From: Saccharothrix saharensis
Lineage (GTDB): Bacteria > Actinomycetota > Actinomycetes > Mycobacteriales > Pseudonocardiaceae
Assembly: GCF_006716745.1 (NCBI RefSeq)
Contig: NZ_VFPP01000001.1
Span: 5,219,386-5,283,385 of the forward strand
Direction of reading: 5' to 3'
Length of the DNA: 64,000 nt
In this document: positions 1-8,058 of the stretch, piece by piece
How positions within the stretch are numbered: position 1 is the stretch's first letter
Layout: every line of letters starts with the position of its first letter
The notes under the pieces: model-generated
Told to the model about the DNA's origin: nothing
The model's input: the letters and a program-made list of their open reading frames with translations, nothing else
The model's database searches: none
Position numbers and translations under genes: made by a program

Positions 1-221
1 CGCACGCGCTCTCGCAGCGGGCGGACGCCTACACGGCGGCCGAGCGCATGACCAAGCCCGCGTGGCTCGGCATCACCGGTGGTGGCGCGTTCGCGCTGCT
101 GCTGTTCCACCCGTTCTCCGCCGGCGGCATGTTCTGGCTCGCCGGGCTGGTCGCGGTCACGGTGTACGTGGTCGACGTCCGGCCCCGGCTGATCGAGGTC
201 CAGCGCGGCCCGCGGTGGTGA
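1..221 (+). CDS. DUF2516 family membrane protein (3' end only)
   Basis: The reading frame is open from base 3 to the TGA at 219-221, so the 5' end lies outside the window. The visible 72 residues end in a hydrophobic stretch (FALLLF...FWLAGLVAVTVYVVDV) followed by a short basic tail, which suits a small DUF2516-type membrane protein. The family has no known function. The stop overlaps the GTG start of the next gene (GTGA), so the two are probably translationally coupled. In mycobacteria a gene of this type (Rv0476) opens the same conserved neighbourhood, which supports the call. Confidence 0.7.
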   Translation, partial: HALSQRADAYTAAERMTKPAWLGITGGGAFALLLFHPFSAGGMFWLAGLVAVTVYVVDVRPRLIEVQRGPRW

Positions 222-877
222 CGCACCGGAGCTTCGGCTCCGGCGCACCCGTCACGCTCGTCGGCCACGGCCTGGGCGCGACACCCGGTGAGGCACGGCT
301 GCCCACGTCCGGCCTGCCGGGCACGAAGGTCGTGGTCACCCTCCCCTCGCACGGCGACGCGCCGGACGCGCCGGAGGGTTACTGGACCTACCGGCGCATC
401 GCCGCCGACCTGCGCGCCGTCGCACGGGAGACCGGCGCGACCCGGGCGCTCGGCGTGTCGCTGACCGCGGGAGCGCTGCTCGCCCTGCTGGCCGGGGAAC
501 CCGACGCGTTCGAGCGGGTCGCCCTGCTGCTGCCCGCCGTGCTGGACGAGCCCCGGCGGATGCTCGGCCGCGAGGAGGCGATCACCGCCGTCGGCGGGCC
601 GCCGGACTACCAGGCGGAACGGCGGCTGGCGTTCGCCCGGCTCGACGGGGCGCTCGCCGAGCTGCCCGGCCAGGTCGCGGTGCCCGACCGGGCGGCGCTG
701 GCGCGGGTCACGGCCCCGGTGCTGGTGATCGGCGCGACGCGGGACCCGCTGCACCCCGGCGACGTGGCCGAGCAGGTCGCGGCCTCGTTCCCGAACGGCA
801 GGCTGGAGCTCGTGCCGTCGTGGCTGACCCACCGCGGCGAGGTCCGAGGGTGGTTGTCCGACTTCCTGCGCGGGTAG
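218..877 (+). CDS. alpha/beta hydrolase fold protein
   Basis: 219 residues, small for an alpha/beta hydrolase. A GHGLG segment near residue 22 fits the oxyanion loop, and the nucleophile elbow appears to be GVSLT near residue 85, so the usual final Gly of GxSxG is replaced. An acid in ATRDPLHP and a His in WLTHRGEV complete a plausible triad. The GTG at 218 is chosen because it overlaps the upstream stop (GTGA); the frame is open further upstream, but that part overlaps the DUF2516 gene. Substrate unknown. There is no signal peptide, so it is probably cytoplasmic. Confidence 0.8.
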   Translation: MTHRSFGSGAPVTLVGHGLGATPGEARLPTSGLPGTKVVVTLPSHGDAPDAPEGYWTYRRIAADLRAVARETGATRALGVSLTAGALLALLAGEPDAFERVALLLPAVLDEPRRMLGREEAITAVGGPPDYQAERRLAFARLDGALAELPGQVAVPDRAALARVTAPVLVIGATRDPLHPGDVAEQVAASFPNGRLELVPSWLTHRGEVRGWLSDFLRG

Positions 878-886
878 CCGAAGGGC

Positions 887-1441
887 ATGGCCGAACAGAA
901 GAGGATCGCATTCCTGGTCGACACGGAGGGCATCGAGCAGGTCGAGCTGACCGAGCCCTGGCAGCACGTGGAGAAGGCCGGTGCCGTGCCGAGGCTGCTC
1001 GCGCCCAAGCTGGGGCAGGTGCGGGCGTTCGACCACCTGACGCCGGCCGACACGTTCGACGTGGACGTGCCGTTCGCGCACGCCGACCCCATGGACTACG
1101 ACGGCGTGGTGATCCCGGGCGGGGTGGCCAACTCGGACAACCTCCGCCTCGACCGCGACGCGGTGCAGTTCGTCAAGCAGCACGTGGCCGCGGGCAAGCC
1201 GGTCGCGGCGATCTGCCACGGGCCGTGGCTGCTGGTCGAGGCGGACGTGGTGCGGGGCAAGATGCTGACCTCGTTCCCCAGCCTGGCCACCGACATCCGC
1301 AACGCGGGCGGCGACTGGTCCGACGAGGAGGTCCGGGTCTGCGACATGGCCGGGTGGACCCTGGTGACCAGCCGCAAGCCCGACGACCTGCCCGCGTTCA
1401 ACCGCGAGGCGCTCAAGGCCTTCGGGCTGCAAGGCCTCTGA
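887..1441 (+). CDS. DJ-1/PfpI family protein (type 1 glutamine amidotransferase fold)
   Basis: 184 residues, the usual family length. The nucleophile elbow AAICHGPWLL carries the expected Cys next to His, and a VIPGG turn precedes it, as in PfpI/YhbO proteins. Members have been described as proteases, glyoxalases or deglycases; the sequence alone does not choose among these. The ATG at 887 lies 9 bp after the preceding hydrolase gene, so the two are likely co-transcribed. A strong inverted repeat follows the stop. Confidence 0.88.
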   Translation: MAEQKRIAFLVDTEGIEQVELTEPWQHVEKAGAVPRLLAPKLGQVRAFDHLTPADTFDVDVPFAHADPMDYDGVVIPGGVANSDNLRLDRDAVQFVKQHVAAGKPVAAICHGPWLLVEADVVRGKMLTSFPSLATDIRNAGGDWSDEEVRVCDMAGWTLVTSRKPDDLPAFNREALKAFGLQGL

Positions 1442-1454
1442 CCGCTCGCACCGG

Positions 1455-1484
1455 GTCCACGGGGATGTGCACCTCCCCGTGGAC
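1455..1484. terminator. bidirectional hairpin terminator
   Basis: A perfect 11-bp inverted repeat (GTCCACGGGGA / TCCCCGTGGAC) with an 8-nt loop lies between two convergent genes and ends 4 bp before the stop codon of the MerR gene. It has no long T-run, which is common for actinobacterial terminators. Confidence 0.7.
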
Positions 1485-1487
1485 TCG

Positions 1488-2246
1488 CTAGAGCCTGGCC
1501 GCCGCGTACGCCGCGATCGCGTCGCGCACGTACTCGGCCAGGCCCTCGGCGTGCTCGTCGAGCTGCGCCTTGAACTCCGGCGCGTCGGCGTAGAGCTCAC
1601 CGAGGCCGGTGTAGGACTCCCGGTTCGGCGTCCAGCTGCGGGACAGCCAGGCGTGGTGCCGGTCGGTCACCTCCAGCGCGCGCGGCGCGTCGGCCGCGAC
1701 ACCGGCGCGGAACACGTCCGCGTAGGCCTCGACGATCGCCTTCCACTCGGCCAGGTAACCGTCGGCGTCGGCCTTCGTCCAGTCCTTCATCCGGCGCTTG
1801 CCCTCGTCGATGTGCTCCTGCGCCTGCTCGCCGTAGCGCTCCACCAGCTCCGCCTCGTAGCGGGCCTGGCGGTCGGCGTCGAAGCCGTCGAACAGCTCGT
1901 CCATCTTCACCTCGTCACCCCCTTCCAGTTCCTCGATCGTCCGGGAGACGGTCCGGGCCAGCTTCGCCAGCCGGTCCTGCTCGGCGGCCAGCCACCGCGC
2001 GTGGTTGCGCAGCACGTCGACCGCCCGGTGCCGCCCGTCCAGGACCTCGGCCACGGTGTCGAGGCCGAGTCCCAGCTCGCGCAGCAGCAGGATCCGCTGG
2101 AGCCGGAGCACCTGCGCCCGCTCGTAGTAGCGGTAGCCGTTGTCGCCGACCCACGCCGGTTCGAGCAGGCCGATCGCGTCGTAGTGCCGCAGCGTCCGCG
2201 AAGTCACCTTCGACATCCGCGCGACCTGCGCGATCGACCAGGCCAT
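1488..2246 (-). CDS. MerR family regulator with TipAS drug-binding domain (TipA-like)
   Basis: 252 residues. Residues 1-70 are a MerR winged helix (SIAQVARMSKVTSRTLRHYD, then NGYRYYERAQ), followed by a dimerisation helix. From about residue 100 comes a TipAS-type domain (ARYEAELVERYGEQAQEHID...). In TipAL-like proteins this part binds thiopeptide-type compounds and switches on transcription; the ligand here is unknown. The start is ATG 2246, because GGGAGG lies just upstream; the frame also stays open for 19 more codons. Its own promoter has the MerR layout (see 2273-2303), so autoregulation is very likely. Confidence 0.9.
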   Translation of the reverse strand: MAWSIAQVARMSKVTSRTLRHYDAIGLLEPAWVGDNGYRYYERAQVLRLQRILLLRELGLGLDTVAEVLDGRHRAVDVLRNHARWLAAEQDRLAKLARTVSRTIEELEGGDEVKMDELFDGFDADRQARYEAELVERYGEQAQEHIDEGKRRMKDWTKADADGYLAEWKAIVEAYADVFRAGVAADAPRALEVTDRHHAWLSRSWTPNRESYTGLGELYADAPEFKAQLDEHAEGLAEYVRDAIAAYAAARL

Positions 2247-2272
2247 GACCGTGCTCCCTCCCTGTGCCGACA

Positions 2273-2303
2273 ACGGTAGAGGTTGACGTAACGTCAAGGT
2301 CAA
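2273..2303 (-). promoter_or_regulatory. MerR-type promoter with palindromic operator
   Basis: On the minus strand a -35 box TTGACC (2303-2298) is separated by 19 bp from a -10 box TACCGT (2278-2273). The long spacer is the hallmark of MerR-activated promoters. The spacer contains the palindrome TTGACGT-T-ACGTCAA (2283-2297). The site lies between the regulator and the divergent deacylase gene, so it may influence both. Confidence 0.8.
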
Positions 2304-2326
2304 GCGCAGCCGGCAGGATGGTCGGC

Positions 2327-2866
2327 GTGTGGACCATCGCAGGCACCCTGACCCCGCTGCCCGTCCTCGACCGGCTGGACCTGGTGGCCGCCCCGGTCGC
2401 CGCCGCGCTGAGGGCGATGGCGGACGGCGGCCGGCTCGCGGTCGCGGAGATCGACCCCGCGTTGGCGGACACCGCCGAGTTCTGCGCGCACTACGGCTCG
2501 CCGCTGGAGGCGTCCGCGAACTGCGTCGTCGTCGCGGGCAAGCGCGGCGACACCGTCCGGTACGCCGCGTGCGTCGTGCTCGCGACCACGCGCGCGGACG
2601 TGAACGGCGTCGTGCGGCGGAGGCTGGACGCGCGCAAGGCGTCGTTCGCGCCGATGGACGACGCGGTGTCGCTCAGCGGCATGGAGTACGGCGGCATCAC
2701 ACCCGTCGGCCTGCCCGACGACTGGCCCGTGCTGCTGTCACCGGAGGTCGCCGCCGCGCCGGAACTGGTGATCGGCAGCGGCGTGCGGGGCAGCAAGCTG
2801 CTCGTGCCCGGCGACGTGCTGGCGAAGCTGCCGGGCGCGGAAGTCGTCGAGGGCCTGGCCCGGTGA
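2327..2866 (+). CDS. YbaK/prolyl-tRNA-editing domain protein (aminoacyl-tRNA deacylase-like)
   Basis: 179 residues resembling the YbaK/ProX fold: VVVAGKRGDTVRYAACVV, a RRRLDARKASFAP segment and a C-terminal GSGVRGSKLLVPG. Family members hydrolyse mischarged tRNAs in trans. I prefer GTG 2327: a -10-like CAGGAT lies 7 nt upstream and there is no Shine-Dalgarno sequence, which fits a leaderless start. ATG 2318 is the alternative. It is divergent from the TipA-like regulator and may be controlled by it. Confidence 0.78.
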   Translation: MWTIAGTLTPLPVLDRLDLVAAPVAAALRAMADGGRLAVAEIDPALADTAEFCAHYGSPLEASANCVVVAGKRGDTVRYAACVVLATTRADVNGVVRRRLDARKASFAPMDDAVSLSGMEYGGITPVGLPDDWPVLLSPEVAAAPELVIGSGVRGSKLLVPGDVLAKLPGAEVVEGLAR

Positions 2867-2879
2867 ACGGGGGAAGCCG

Positions 2880-3983
2880 GTGGACGTGAGCTCGGGGGTG
2901 GCCGGTTTGGTCCTCGGCGCGCTGATGGGTCTGCTGCTGACCGTGTTCTTCGAGGACTACCTGAAGGACCGCCGTTCCCGGGTGGGCAGGCGGGTGCGGC
3001 GCCTGGTGGCCCGGGGCGGCCTGCCCGAACAGCGGGCGGAGTTCCACCTCGGCCCGCTGAAGTGCCCGATGCTGATCGTCGAGGGCGACGGCGAGCAGGT
3101 CATCAACGAGCAGTCGGTGCGCGTGGTGGTCGACCACGACCCGGTCGAGCTGCCCGCCGAGATGGTCCCCTGGCGCGACGAGGTGGCGGCCGAGCAGGAA
3201 CGCAGGCGCGCCGCGGGCGAGCACGCGTTCTGGAACGGCCCGAACTACGCCGTGAGCGGGTTCACCGTGAGCCGCACCGCGCTCGACGAGTCGCCGGAGG
3301 TGGCGCTGCGCCTGCGGCCCGCCGACTACTACACCTTCCTGACCGCGCAACAGCTCGATCGCGAGTTCGCCGACGGCACCACCCCGCGCGAGCGCTACCT
3401 GGCCCCGACGACGCCGCTGGACGTGCCCGACTTCCTCAACTGCAGCTTCGGCACGAACGTCGCCGTGATCACGGCGGACAACCTGCTCGTCGTGCAGCAG
3501 CGCAGCACGCGCGTCGGGTCGCAGCCCGGCACGTGGAGCTCCTCGGCGAACGAGGCGCTGTCGCGGCAGCTCGACTCTCGGGGCAGGTCCGCCCCGAACC
3601 TCTACGACGTGATGCGGCGCGGCATCGTCGAGGAGCTGGCGATCGAGGAGACCGAGTACCACTTGGAGCTGCTCGCGTTCACCATCGACACCCGGCGGCA
3701 GCAGTGGGGTGCGCTGTTCGTCGCGTTCCTGCACGACCTGACCGGCGCCGACCTGGTGGAACGCCGGTCGAAGGGCGTGGCGGACAAGTGGGAGCACGAC
3801 CGGATGGAGTTCGAGGCGTTCGAGGTCGCCCCGGTCGTGCGGATGCTGCTGTCGCCGCAGCGGCGCGACCGGTGGTCGTCGGTGGGGCCGCCGCTGTTCT
3901 ACCTGGCGCTGATCCGCAAGTACGGGCGGGCGCACGTGGAGCGGCGCGCGGCGGTGGAGCTGCGCCGGCTCGGGCTGAAGTGA
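2880..3983 (+). CDS. membrane-anchored Nudix-like protein of unknown function
   Basis: 367 residues starting at GTG 2880, with GGGGGAAG just upstream. The N terminus has one hydrophobic segment (VAGLVLGALMGLLLTVFF) followed by basic residues, so the rest should face the cytoplasm. The region around residues 190-290 resembles a Nudix fold: GTWSSSANEAL, then RRGIVEELAIEE, close to the REx2EE core of the Nudix box. The canonical GX5EX7 spacing is not clean, so hydrolase activity is uncertain. It lies 13 bp downstream of the YbaK-like gene. Confidence 0.65.
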   Translation: MDVSSGVAGLVLGALMGLLLTVFFEDYLKDRRSRVGRRVRRLVARGGLPEQRAEFHLGPLKCPMLIVEGDGEQVINEQSVRVVVDHDPVELPAEMVPWRDEVAAEQERRRAAGEHAFWNGPNYAVSGFTVSRTALDESPEVALRLRPADYYTFLTAQQLDREFADGTTPRERYLAPTTPLDVPDFLNCSFGTNVAVITADNLLVVQQRSTRVGSQPGTWSSSANEALSRQLDSRGRSAPNLYDVMRRGIVEELAIEETEYHLELLAFTIDTRRQQWGALFVAFLHDLTGADLVERRSKGVADKWEHDRMEFEAFEVAPVVRMLLSPQRRDRWSSVGPPLFYLALIRKYGRAHVERRAAVELRRLGLK

Positions 3984-4008
3984 GCGCGGACCGGGCGCGG
4001 GCGGCGGG

Positions 4009-5076
4009 TCAGCCCGCGTAGCCGCGCAGGAAGTCGACCGCCTCGTCGGCGTCGTCGGTGACCAGGATCCAGCGCTCCGCCTCACGGCCGGCGGCCAGCC
4101 TGCGCACCAGGGGCGCGGCCGGGACCTCGTCCACCCAGAACGCCTCGCCCAGGAACACCATCGGCGCGGCCGGGCCGACCGAGCCGTAGTGGTTCTGGCA
4201 GTAGTCCTGGAAGACCTCCTGCACGGTGCCCGCGCTGCCCGGCGTGTAGATGATCCCGCCGGTGGCGACGGTGAGCAGGCCTTCCTCGCGCACCGAGTTG
4301 GCGAAGTACTTGGCGTGCAGCTCGCACGCCGGGTTCGGCGGCTCGTGGCCGTAGAACCAGGTCGGGATGCCGATCGTCCGCGGCCTGCCGGAGGTGGGCA
4401 GGTCGGTGGGGCACGCGGCGATCCAGCGGCCGATCGACTCGGCGTCGCCGCCGAACTTCGGTGCTTTCGCCAGGTCCCCCAACGTCGGCTCGTCCACGCC
4501 GATCCGCACACCCAGCGGCACGGCCTCCATCACGCCCGGTCCGCCGCCGGTCAGCACGGTGAACCCGGCCGCGCCGAGCGCCGCGCCCAGCTCCACGGCC
4601 CGCCGGTAGCCGTCCGTGTCGCGGCCCAGCGCGTGCCCGCCCATCACGGCGACCGGCCGTTCGGGCAGGACGGCGGCCAGCGCCTCGGTGATCGCGTGGT
4701 CGTGCAGGCGTTCGGCGAGCGCGTGCAGCGGGTCCGGGTTGTGGCCCTGGGCGCGGCTGTGCCGGTAGATCCGGGCGTCCGGGGTCTCGGCGTAGGAGAC
4801 CGGGTCGTCCGGGTCGAACCCGGCGAACAGCTCCGCGGGCGTGTACAGCCGCGACCGGTACACGTCGTAGGGCAGGTCGGGGATGGCCGGGAACACCAGC
4901 GCACCGGCCGCCGCCGCACGCCGTTGGGCGAGCGGCGAGAGCGTGCAGCCGAGGAACAGCGCGCCGTCCATCGGCACGCGCAGCTCCTCCTCGCCCAGGT
5001 CGAGCCCGACGAGCACGGCGTTCCTCAACTCGGTCGCCGCGCGGACCTGCTCCAGGTCGGTGTACTCGGTGCGCAC
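4009..5076 (-). CDS. LOG family protein (Rossmann-fold nucleotide binding)
   Basis: 355 residues. The GGGPGVMEA motif near residue 180 and PGSAGTVQE near residue 290 correspond to the GGGxGLM and PGGxGTxxE signatures of LOG / lysine-decarboxylase-like proteins. Some members release cytokinin bases from their ribotides; larger forms such as this one are less well understood. Start GTG 5076 is supported by a -10-like TAGGCT (5088-5083) only 6 nt upstream and no Shine-Dalgarno sequence, suggesting a leaderless mRNA. Confidence 0.85.
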   Translation of the reverse strand: MRTEYTDLEQVRAATELRNAVLVGLDLGEEELRVPMDGALFLGCTLSPLAQRRAAAAGALVFPAIPDLPYDVYRSRLYTPAELFAGFDPDDPVSYAETPDARIYRHSRAQGHNPDPLHALAERLHDHAITEALAAVLPERPVAVMGGHALGRDTDGYRRAVELGAALGAAGFTVLTGGGPGVMEAVPLGVRIGVDEPTLGDLAKAPKFGGDAESIGRWIAACPTDLPTSGRPRTIGIPTWFYGHEPPNPACELHAKYFANSVREEGLLTVATGGIIYTPGSAGTVQEVFQDYCQNHYGSVGPAAPMVFLGEAFWVDEVPAAPLVRRLAAGREAERWILVTDDADEAVDFLRGYAG

Positions 5077-5120
5077 CGGCGCAGCCTACGTGCGGGCGCC
5101 CGCCCCGGATCGGGGTTTCG

Positions 5121-5999
5121 TCAGAAGATGACGGTCTGGTTCCCGTGCACGAGGACGCGGTCCTCCAGGTGCCACCGCAGACCCCGCGCCAGCACGACCT
5201 TCTCGATGTCACGGCCCTTGCGCACCATGTCGTTGATCGAGTCGGTGTGGTCGACCCGGATCACGTCCTGCTCCACGATCGGGCCCTGGTCGAGGTCGGC
5301 GGTCACGTAGTGGCAGGTCGCGCCGACCAGCTTCACGCCCCGGCCGCGCGCCTGGTGGTACGGCCGCGCGCCCACGAACGACGGCAGGAAGCTGTGGTGG
5401 ATGTTCAACGCCCGCCCGGCCCAGGCCGCGCACAGCTCCGCGGGCAGGATCTGCATGAACCGCGCCAGCACCACCGCGTGCGGCCGGTGGCCGTCGACGA
5501 GCTGCCGCAGCTGCGCGAACGCCGCAGCCTTGCCCTCCGGGTCGTTCGTCGGGAACGGCACGTGGTGGAACGGGATGCCGTGCGCCCGGGTGATCCCGGC
5601 CAGGTCGGCGTGGTTGCCGATGACCGCGGCCACGTCGACGTCCAGCTCGTGCGACGCCACCCGGCCCAGCAGGTCGTACAGGCAGTGCCCCTCCTTGGAC
5701 ACCAGGATCACCACGCGCCTGCGCTCGCCGGAGTCCGAGACCCGCCACGACCCGGGGTGCGCGCCCAGGTCCCGCGCCACCTCCGCGAACCGGGCGCGCA
5801 GCTCGTCCACGTCGAACGGCAGCGAGTCCGCCCGCACCTCCTGGCGGGTGAAGAACCAGTTGGTGGTCGGGTCGGTGTGGTAGGCCGCCTCGACGATCCA
5901 GCCGCCGTGCTCGGCCAGGAACGAGGAGATCCGCGCCACGATGCCGGTGCGGTCGGGGCAGCCGAAGGTGATCACGTAGCGTCGTTCAGGCAGGGGCAC
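5121..5999 (-). CDS. purU: formyltetrahydrofolate deformylase
   Basis: 292 residues, normal for PurU. It splits 10-formyl-THF into THF and formate, balancing the one-carbon pool. An N-terminal ACT domain (YVITFGCPDRTGIVARISSFL) is followed by a formyltransferase-fold domain with the catalytic core NIHHSFLPSF and the aspartate region TADLDQGPI. Start GTG 5999 has no clear Shine-Dalgarno sequence; a GATACT box lies 7 nt upstream. The gene for the isomerase-like protein ends 12 bp before it. Confidence 0.95.
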   Translation of the reverse strand: MPLPERRYVITFGCPDRTGIVARISSFLAEHGGWIVEAAYHTDPTTNWFFTRQEVRADSLPFDVDELRARFAEVARDLGAHPGSWRVSDSGERRRVVILVSKEGHCLYDLLGRVASHELDVDVAAVIGNHADLAGITRAHGIPFHHVPFPTNDPEGKAAAFAQLRQLVDGHRPHAVVLARFMQILPAELCAAWAGRALNIHHSFLPSFVGARPYHQARGRGVKLVGATCHYVTADLDQGPIVEQDVIRVDHTDSINDMVRKGRDIEKVVLARGLRWHLEDRVLVHGNQTVIF

Positions 6000-6011
6000 G
6001 ACCGGAAGTAT

Positions 6012-6746
6012 CTACGGTCGCGGCAGCGCGTCCAGCAGAGACCTGTCACCCGATGTGATGGCGCCGCTGGGCCTGCCCCACGCCGCGCGGTACAGCGCGT
6101 CGGCCGTGCCCGCCACGGTGGCGTCCTCGTCGGTCGCCGACCCGGTGATCGGGCCGACCTCCGGCGCCTCCCCCGGCGTGAGCCGCACCTCCCAGGCGCG
6201 ACCCGCGTCGGCGGCGTGGAACAGCACCCGGCCGGCCCGCTCGACCGGCTTGCGCCGCGCGACGCGCACCAGCATCCGGGTCAGGAACTCGTCCACCCCG
6301 TCGGCCGCGAACTCGACGTCGAACAGCAGCGACGGCACGTCCGCGCCGTGGCGGGCGTGCTCGGCGTCCAGCCGGTGGATCGCGGTCTCGTGCGCCTGCC
6401 GGCGCGACCAGAAGGCGAACGTCCGAGGCTCGGCGAACGTCCACGCGGGCGTGTTCGACGTGGTCCAGGCCAGGGTGTCGGCCAGCTCGGTGACCACCTT
6501 GTCCCACCAGTCGAGCAGCTCGTCCCAGTCGGCGGGGCGGTCGTCGGGCCTGGGCCGCTCGCCGTCCGCCGGCGTGCGCAGCGCCCGCAACGCCCAGGAG
6601 TGCGTGCTCGCGACGTGGTCGACGAGGTCACGCACCGTCCACCCGGGACAGGTCGGCACCGGGGCGTCCGACCCGGCGGCGACCGCCGCGGCGCGCAGTG
6701 CGGCGTACTCGGTCCTGAGGTGCTGCACGAAATCGGCGTGGTCCAC
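6012..6746 (-). CDS. maleylpyruvate isomerase family mycothiol-dependent enzyme
   Basis: 244 residues. The N-terminal half is a DinB-like helical bundle typical of this family (FVQHLRTEYAALRAA, then CPGWTVRDLVDHVASTHSW, with conserved His residues for metal). The C-terminal half is the usual SCP2-like domain. Family members use mycothiol in detoxification or isomerisation, and mycothiol synthesis is encoded at 13 kb in this window. Start GTG 6746 has TAGGCT 7 nt upstream (6759-6754), so it looks leaderless. That -10 box overlaps the stop of the upstream methyltransferase gene. Confidence 0.88.
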   Translation of the reverse strand: MDHADFVQHLRTEYAALRAAAVAAGSDAPVPTCPGWTVRDLVDHVASTHSWALRALRTPADGERPRPDDRPADWDELLDWWDKVVTELADTLAWTTSNTPAWTFAEPRTFAFWSRRQAHETAIHRLDAEHARHGADVPSLLFDVEFAADGVDEFLTRMLVRVARRKPVERAGRVLFHAADAGRAWEVRLTPGEAPEVGPITGSATDEDATVAGTADALYRAAWGRPSGAITSGDRSLLDALPRP

Positions 6747-6756
6747 TCCGCACAGC

Positions 6757-7560
6757 CTAGGGACTCACGACCTCCCAGGGCAGGGTGACCTCGCCGAGCC
6801 GCCACCGCTTGCGGTCGTCCAGCACGGGCCAGCCGCGTTCGGCCAGCAGCCGCACCGACTCCACCCACCGCGCCCGCGGACCGTAGGGCGCGAAGGGCGC
6901 GCACGTGGCCCAGCACGCGTCCAGCTCGCCGAGCAGGGCGTGCACCCGCTCACCCGGCACGTTGTGGTGGATGAGCGCCTTGGGCAGCCGTTCGGCCAGG
7001 TCACCCGGTGTCTCCAGGTCGGCGGGCAGGCACGACAGCGTGAACGTCCGCGGCCCGTCCGCGGTCAACGCCACCCAGCAGCAGCGGCGGCCGATCTCGT
7101 CGCACGTGCCCTCGACCAGCACACCGCCGGGCGCGAGCCGGCCGACCATGGTGTCCCACGCCTCGGCGGCCTGCTCCTCGGTGTACTGGCGCAGCACGTT
7201 GAACGCCCGCAGCAGCAGGGGGCGCGCGCCCGCCAGCTCGAACCCGCCGCGCCGGAACTCCAGCAGCGGCGGGTCGGCGACCTCCTTGCCCGCGGCGACC
7301 CGGTCGGCGTCCAGCTCCAGGCCGAGGACGCGCACACCCGGGTTGACCGCGCGCAGCCGTGCCGCCATCTCGACGGTGGTGATCGGGGACGAGCCGTAGC
7401 CGAGGTCGACCACCAGCGCGTCGGGTGCGGTCAACAGGTCGCGGTGGGCGTGCGCGACCCACCGGTCGACCCGGCGCAGGCGGTTCGGGTTGGTGGTGCC
7501 CCTCGTCGGCAGGCCGAGCGCGCGGGCCCGGCCCGCGGCTAGGCGCGGCGCGCGAGCCAT
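6757..7560 (-). CDS. class I SAM-dependent methyltransferase-like protein
   Basis: 267 residues from ATG 7560. The nucleotide-binding motif VVDLGYGSSPITTVEMA, followed by a strand ending VLGLELDADRV, indicates a class I SAM methyltransferase fold. Later segments APGGVLVEGTCDEIG and RWRLGEVTLPWEVV have no specific assignment, and the substrate is unknown. The start overlaps the end of the upstream DUF2505 gene by 22 nt. The open frame extends 74 codons further upstream, but that part is a shadow of the DUF2505 gene. It probably forms a two-gene operon with it. Confidence 0.75.
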   Translation of the reverse strand: MARAPRLAAGRARALGLPTRGTTNPNRLRRVDRWVAHAHRDLLTAPDALVVDLGYGSSPITTVEMAARLRAVNPGVRVLGLELDADRVAAGKEVADPPLLEFRRGGFELAGARPLLLRAFNVLRQYTEEQAAEAWDTMVGRLAPGGVLVEGTCDEIGRRCCWVALTADGPRTFTLSCLPADLETPGDLAERLPKALIHHNVPGERVHALLGELDACWATCAPFAPYGPRARWVESVRLLAERGWPVLDDRKRWRLGEVTLPWEVVSP

Positions 7561-8033
7561 TCGGTGGTGAACTCGGCTTCCTTGTCCAGCAGCAGCGCGA
7601 CCTGCTCGGCGATCATCGCCTCCAGCTTGCCGCCCATGATCGGGATGCCCACCTTGACCTGACCGGTGAGGGTGAGTTCGCTCCCACTCGCGGTGTCGGC
7701 GAGCGTGATCGTGCCGTCCAGCCGGCCCGGGACGCCGTTCAGCGTCACCTCGACCGTGCCCGCGTACCCGGCCTCGGTCCACGACTCGGCGCGGTCGATC
7801 ACGAGGTCCCCGCCGAGCAGGCCGCGCGCCACCGACGGCAGCTTGTCCGCGGGCACACCCTGCCTGAGCTGGTAGGACGTGGTCTGGTCGGTGGTGGTGA
7901 AGGCGACCAGCTCCGGGTTCGTGCCACCCAGCTCGGCGAGCCGGTCGCGCAGGTACGTCTGGTCCACCAGCGCTGCGTACACGTCCCGCGCGGGCCGGCG
8001 GGACGTGGTTCGGTGCTCGATGCGGCGTGCCAT
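7539..8033 (-). CDS. DUF2505 domain protein
   Basis: 164 residues covering a complete DUF2505 domain: MARRIEHRTTSRRPARDVYAALVDQTYL and a C-terminal MGGKLEAMIAEQVALLL. The fold is thought to be START/SRPBCC-like with a hydrophobic pocket, but no function is established. Start ATG 8033 lies 7 nt after a TAGCCT -10 box, with no Shine-Dalgarno sequence. It is divergent from murB, the same pairing as Rv0481c/Rv0482. Confidence 0.88.
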   Translation of the reverse strand: MARRIEHRTTSRRPARDVYAALVDQTYLRDRLAELGGTNPELVAFTTTDQTTSYQLRQGVPADKLPSVARGLLGGDLVIDRAESWTEAGYAGTVEVTLNGVPGRLDGTITLADTASGSELTLTGQVKVGIPIMGGKLEAMIAEQVALLLDKEAEFTTEWLARRA

Positions 8034-8040
8034 GTCGCGG

Positions 8041-8050
8041 AGGCTACCGT
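8041..8050. promoter_or_regulatory. overlapping divergent -10 elements for the DUF2505 gene and murB
   Basis: The decamer AGGCTACCGT holds two -10 boxes sharing the central TA: TAGCCT on the minus strand (8046-8041), 7 nt before ATG 8033, and TACCGT on the plus strand (8045-8050), 8 nt before GTG 8059. Both genes lack Shine-Dalgarno sequences, so both transcripts are probably leaderless and start from one opened region. Confidence 0.65.
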
Positions 8051-8058
8051 TCTCGGTC

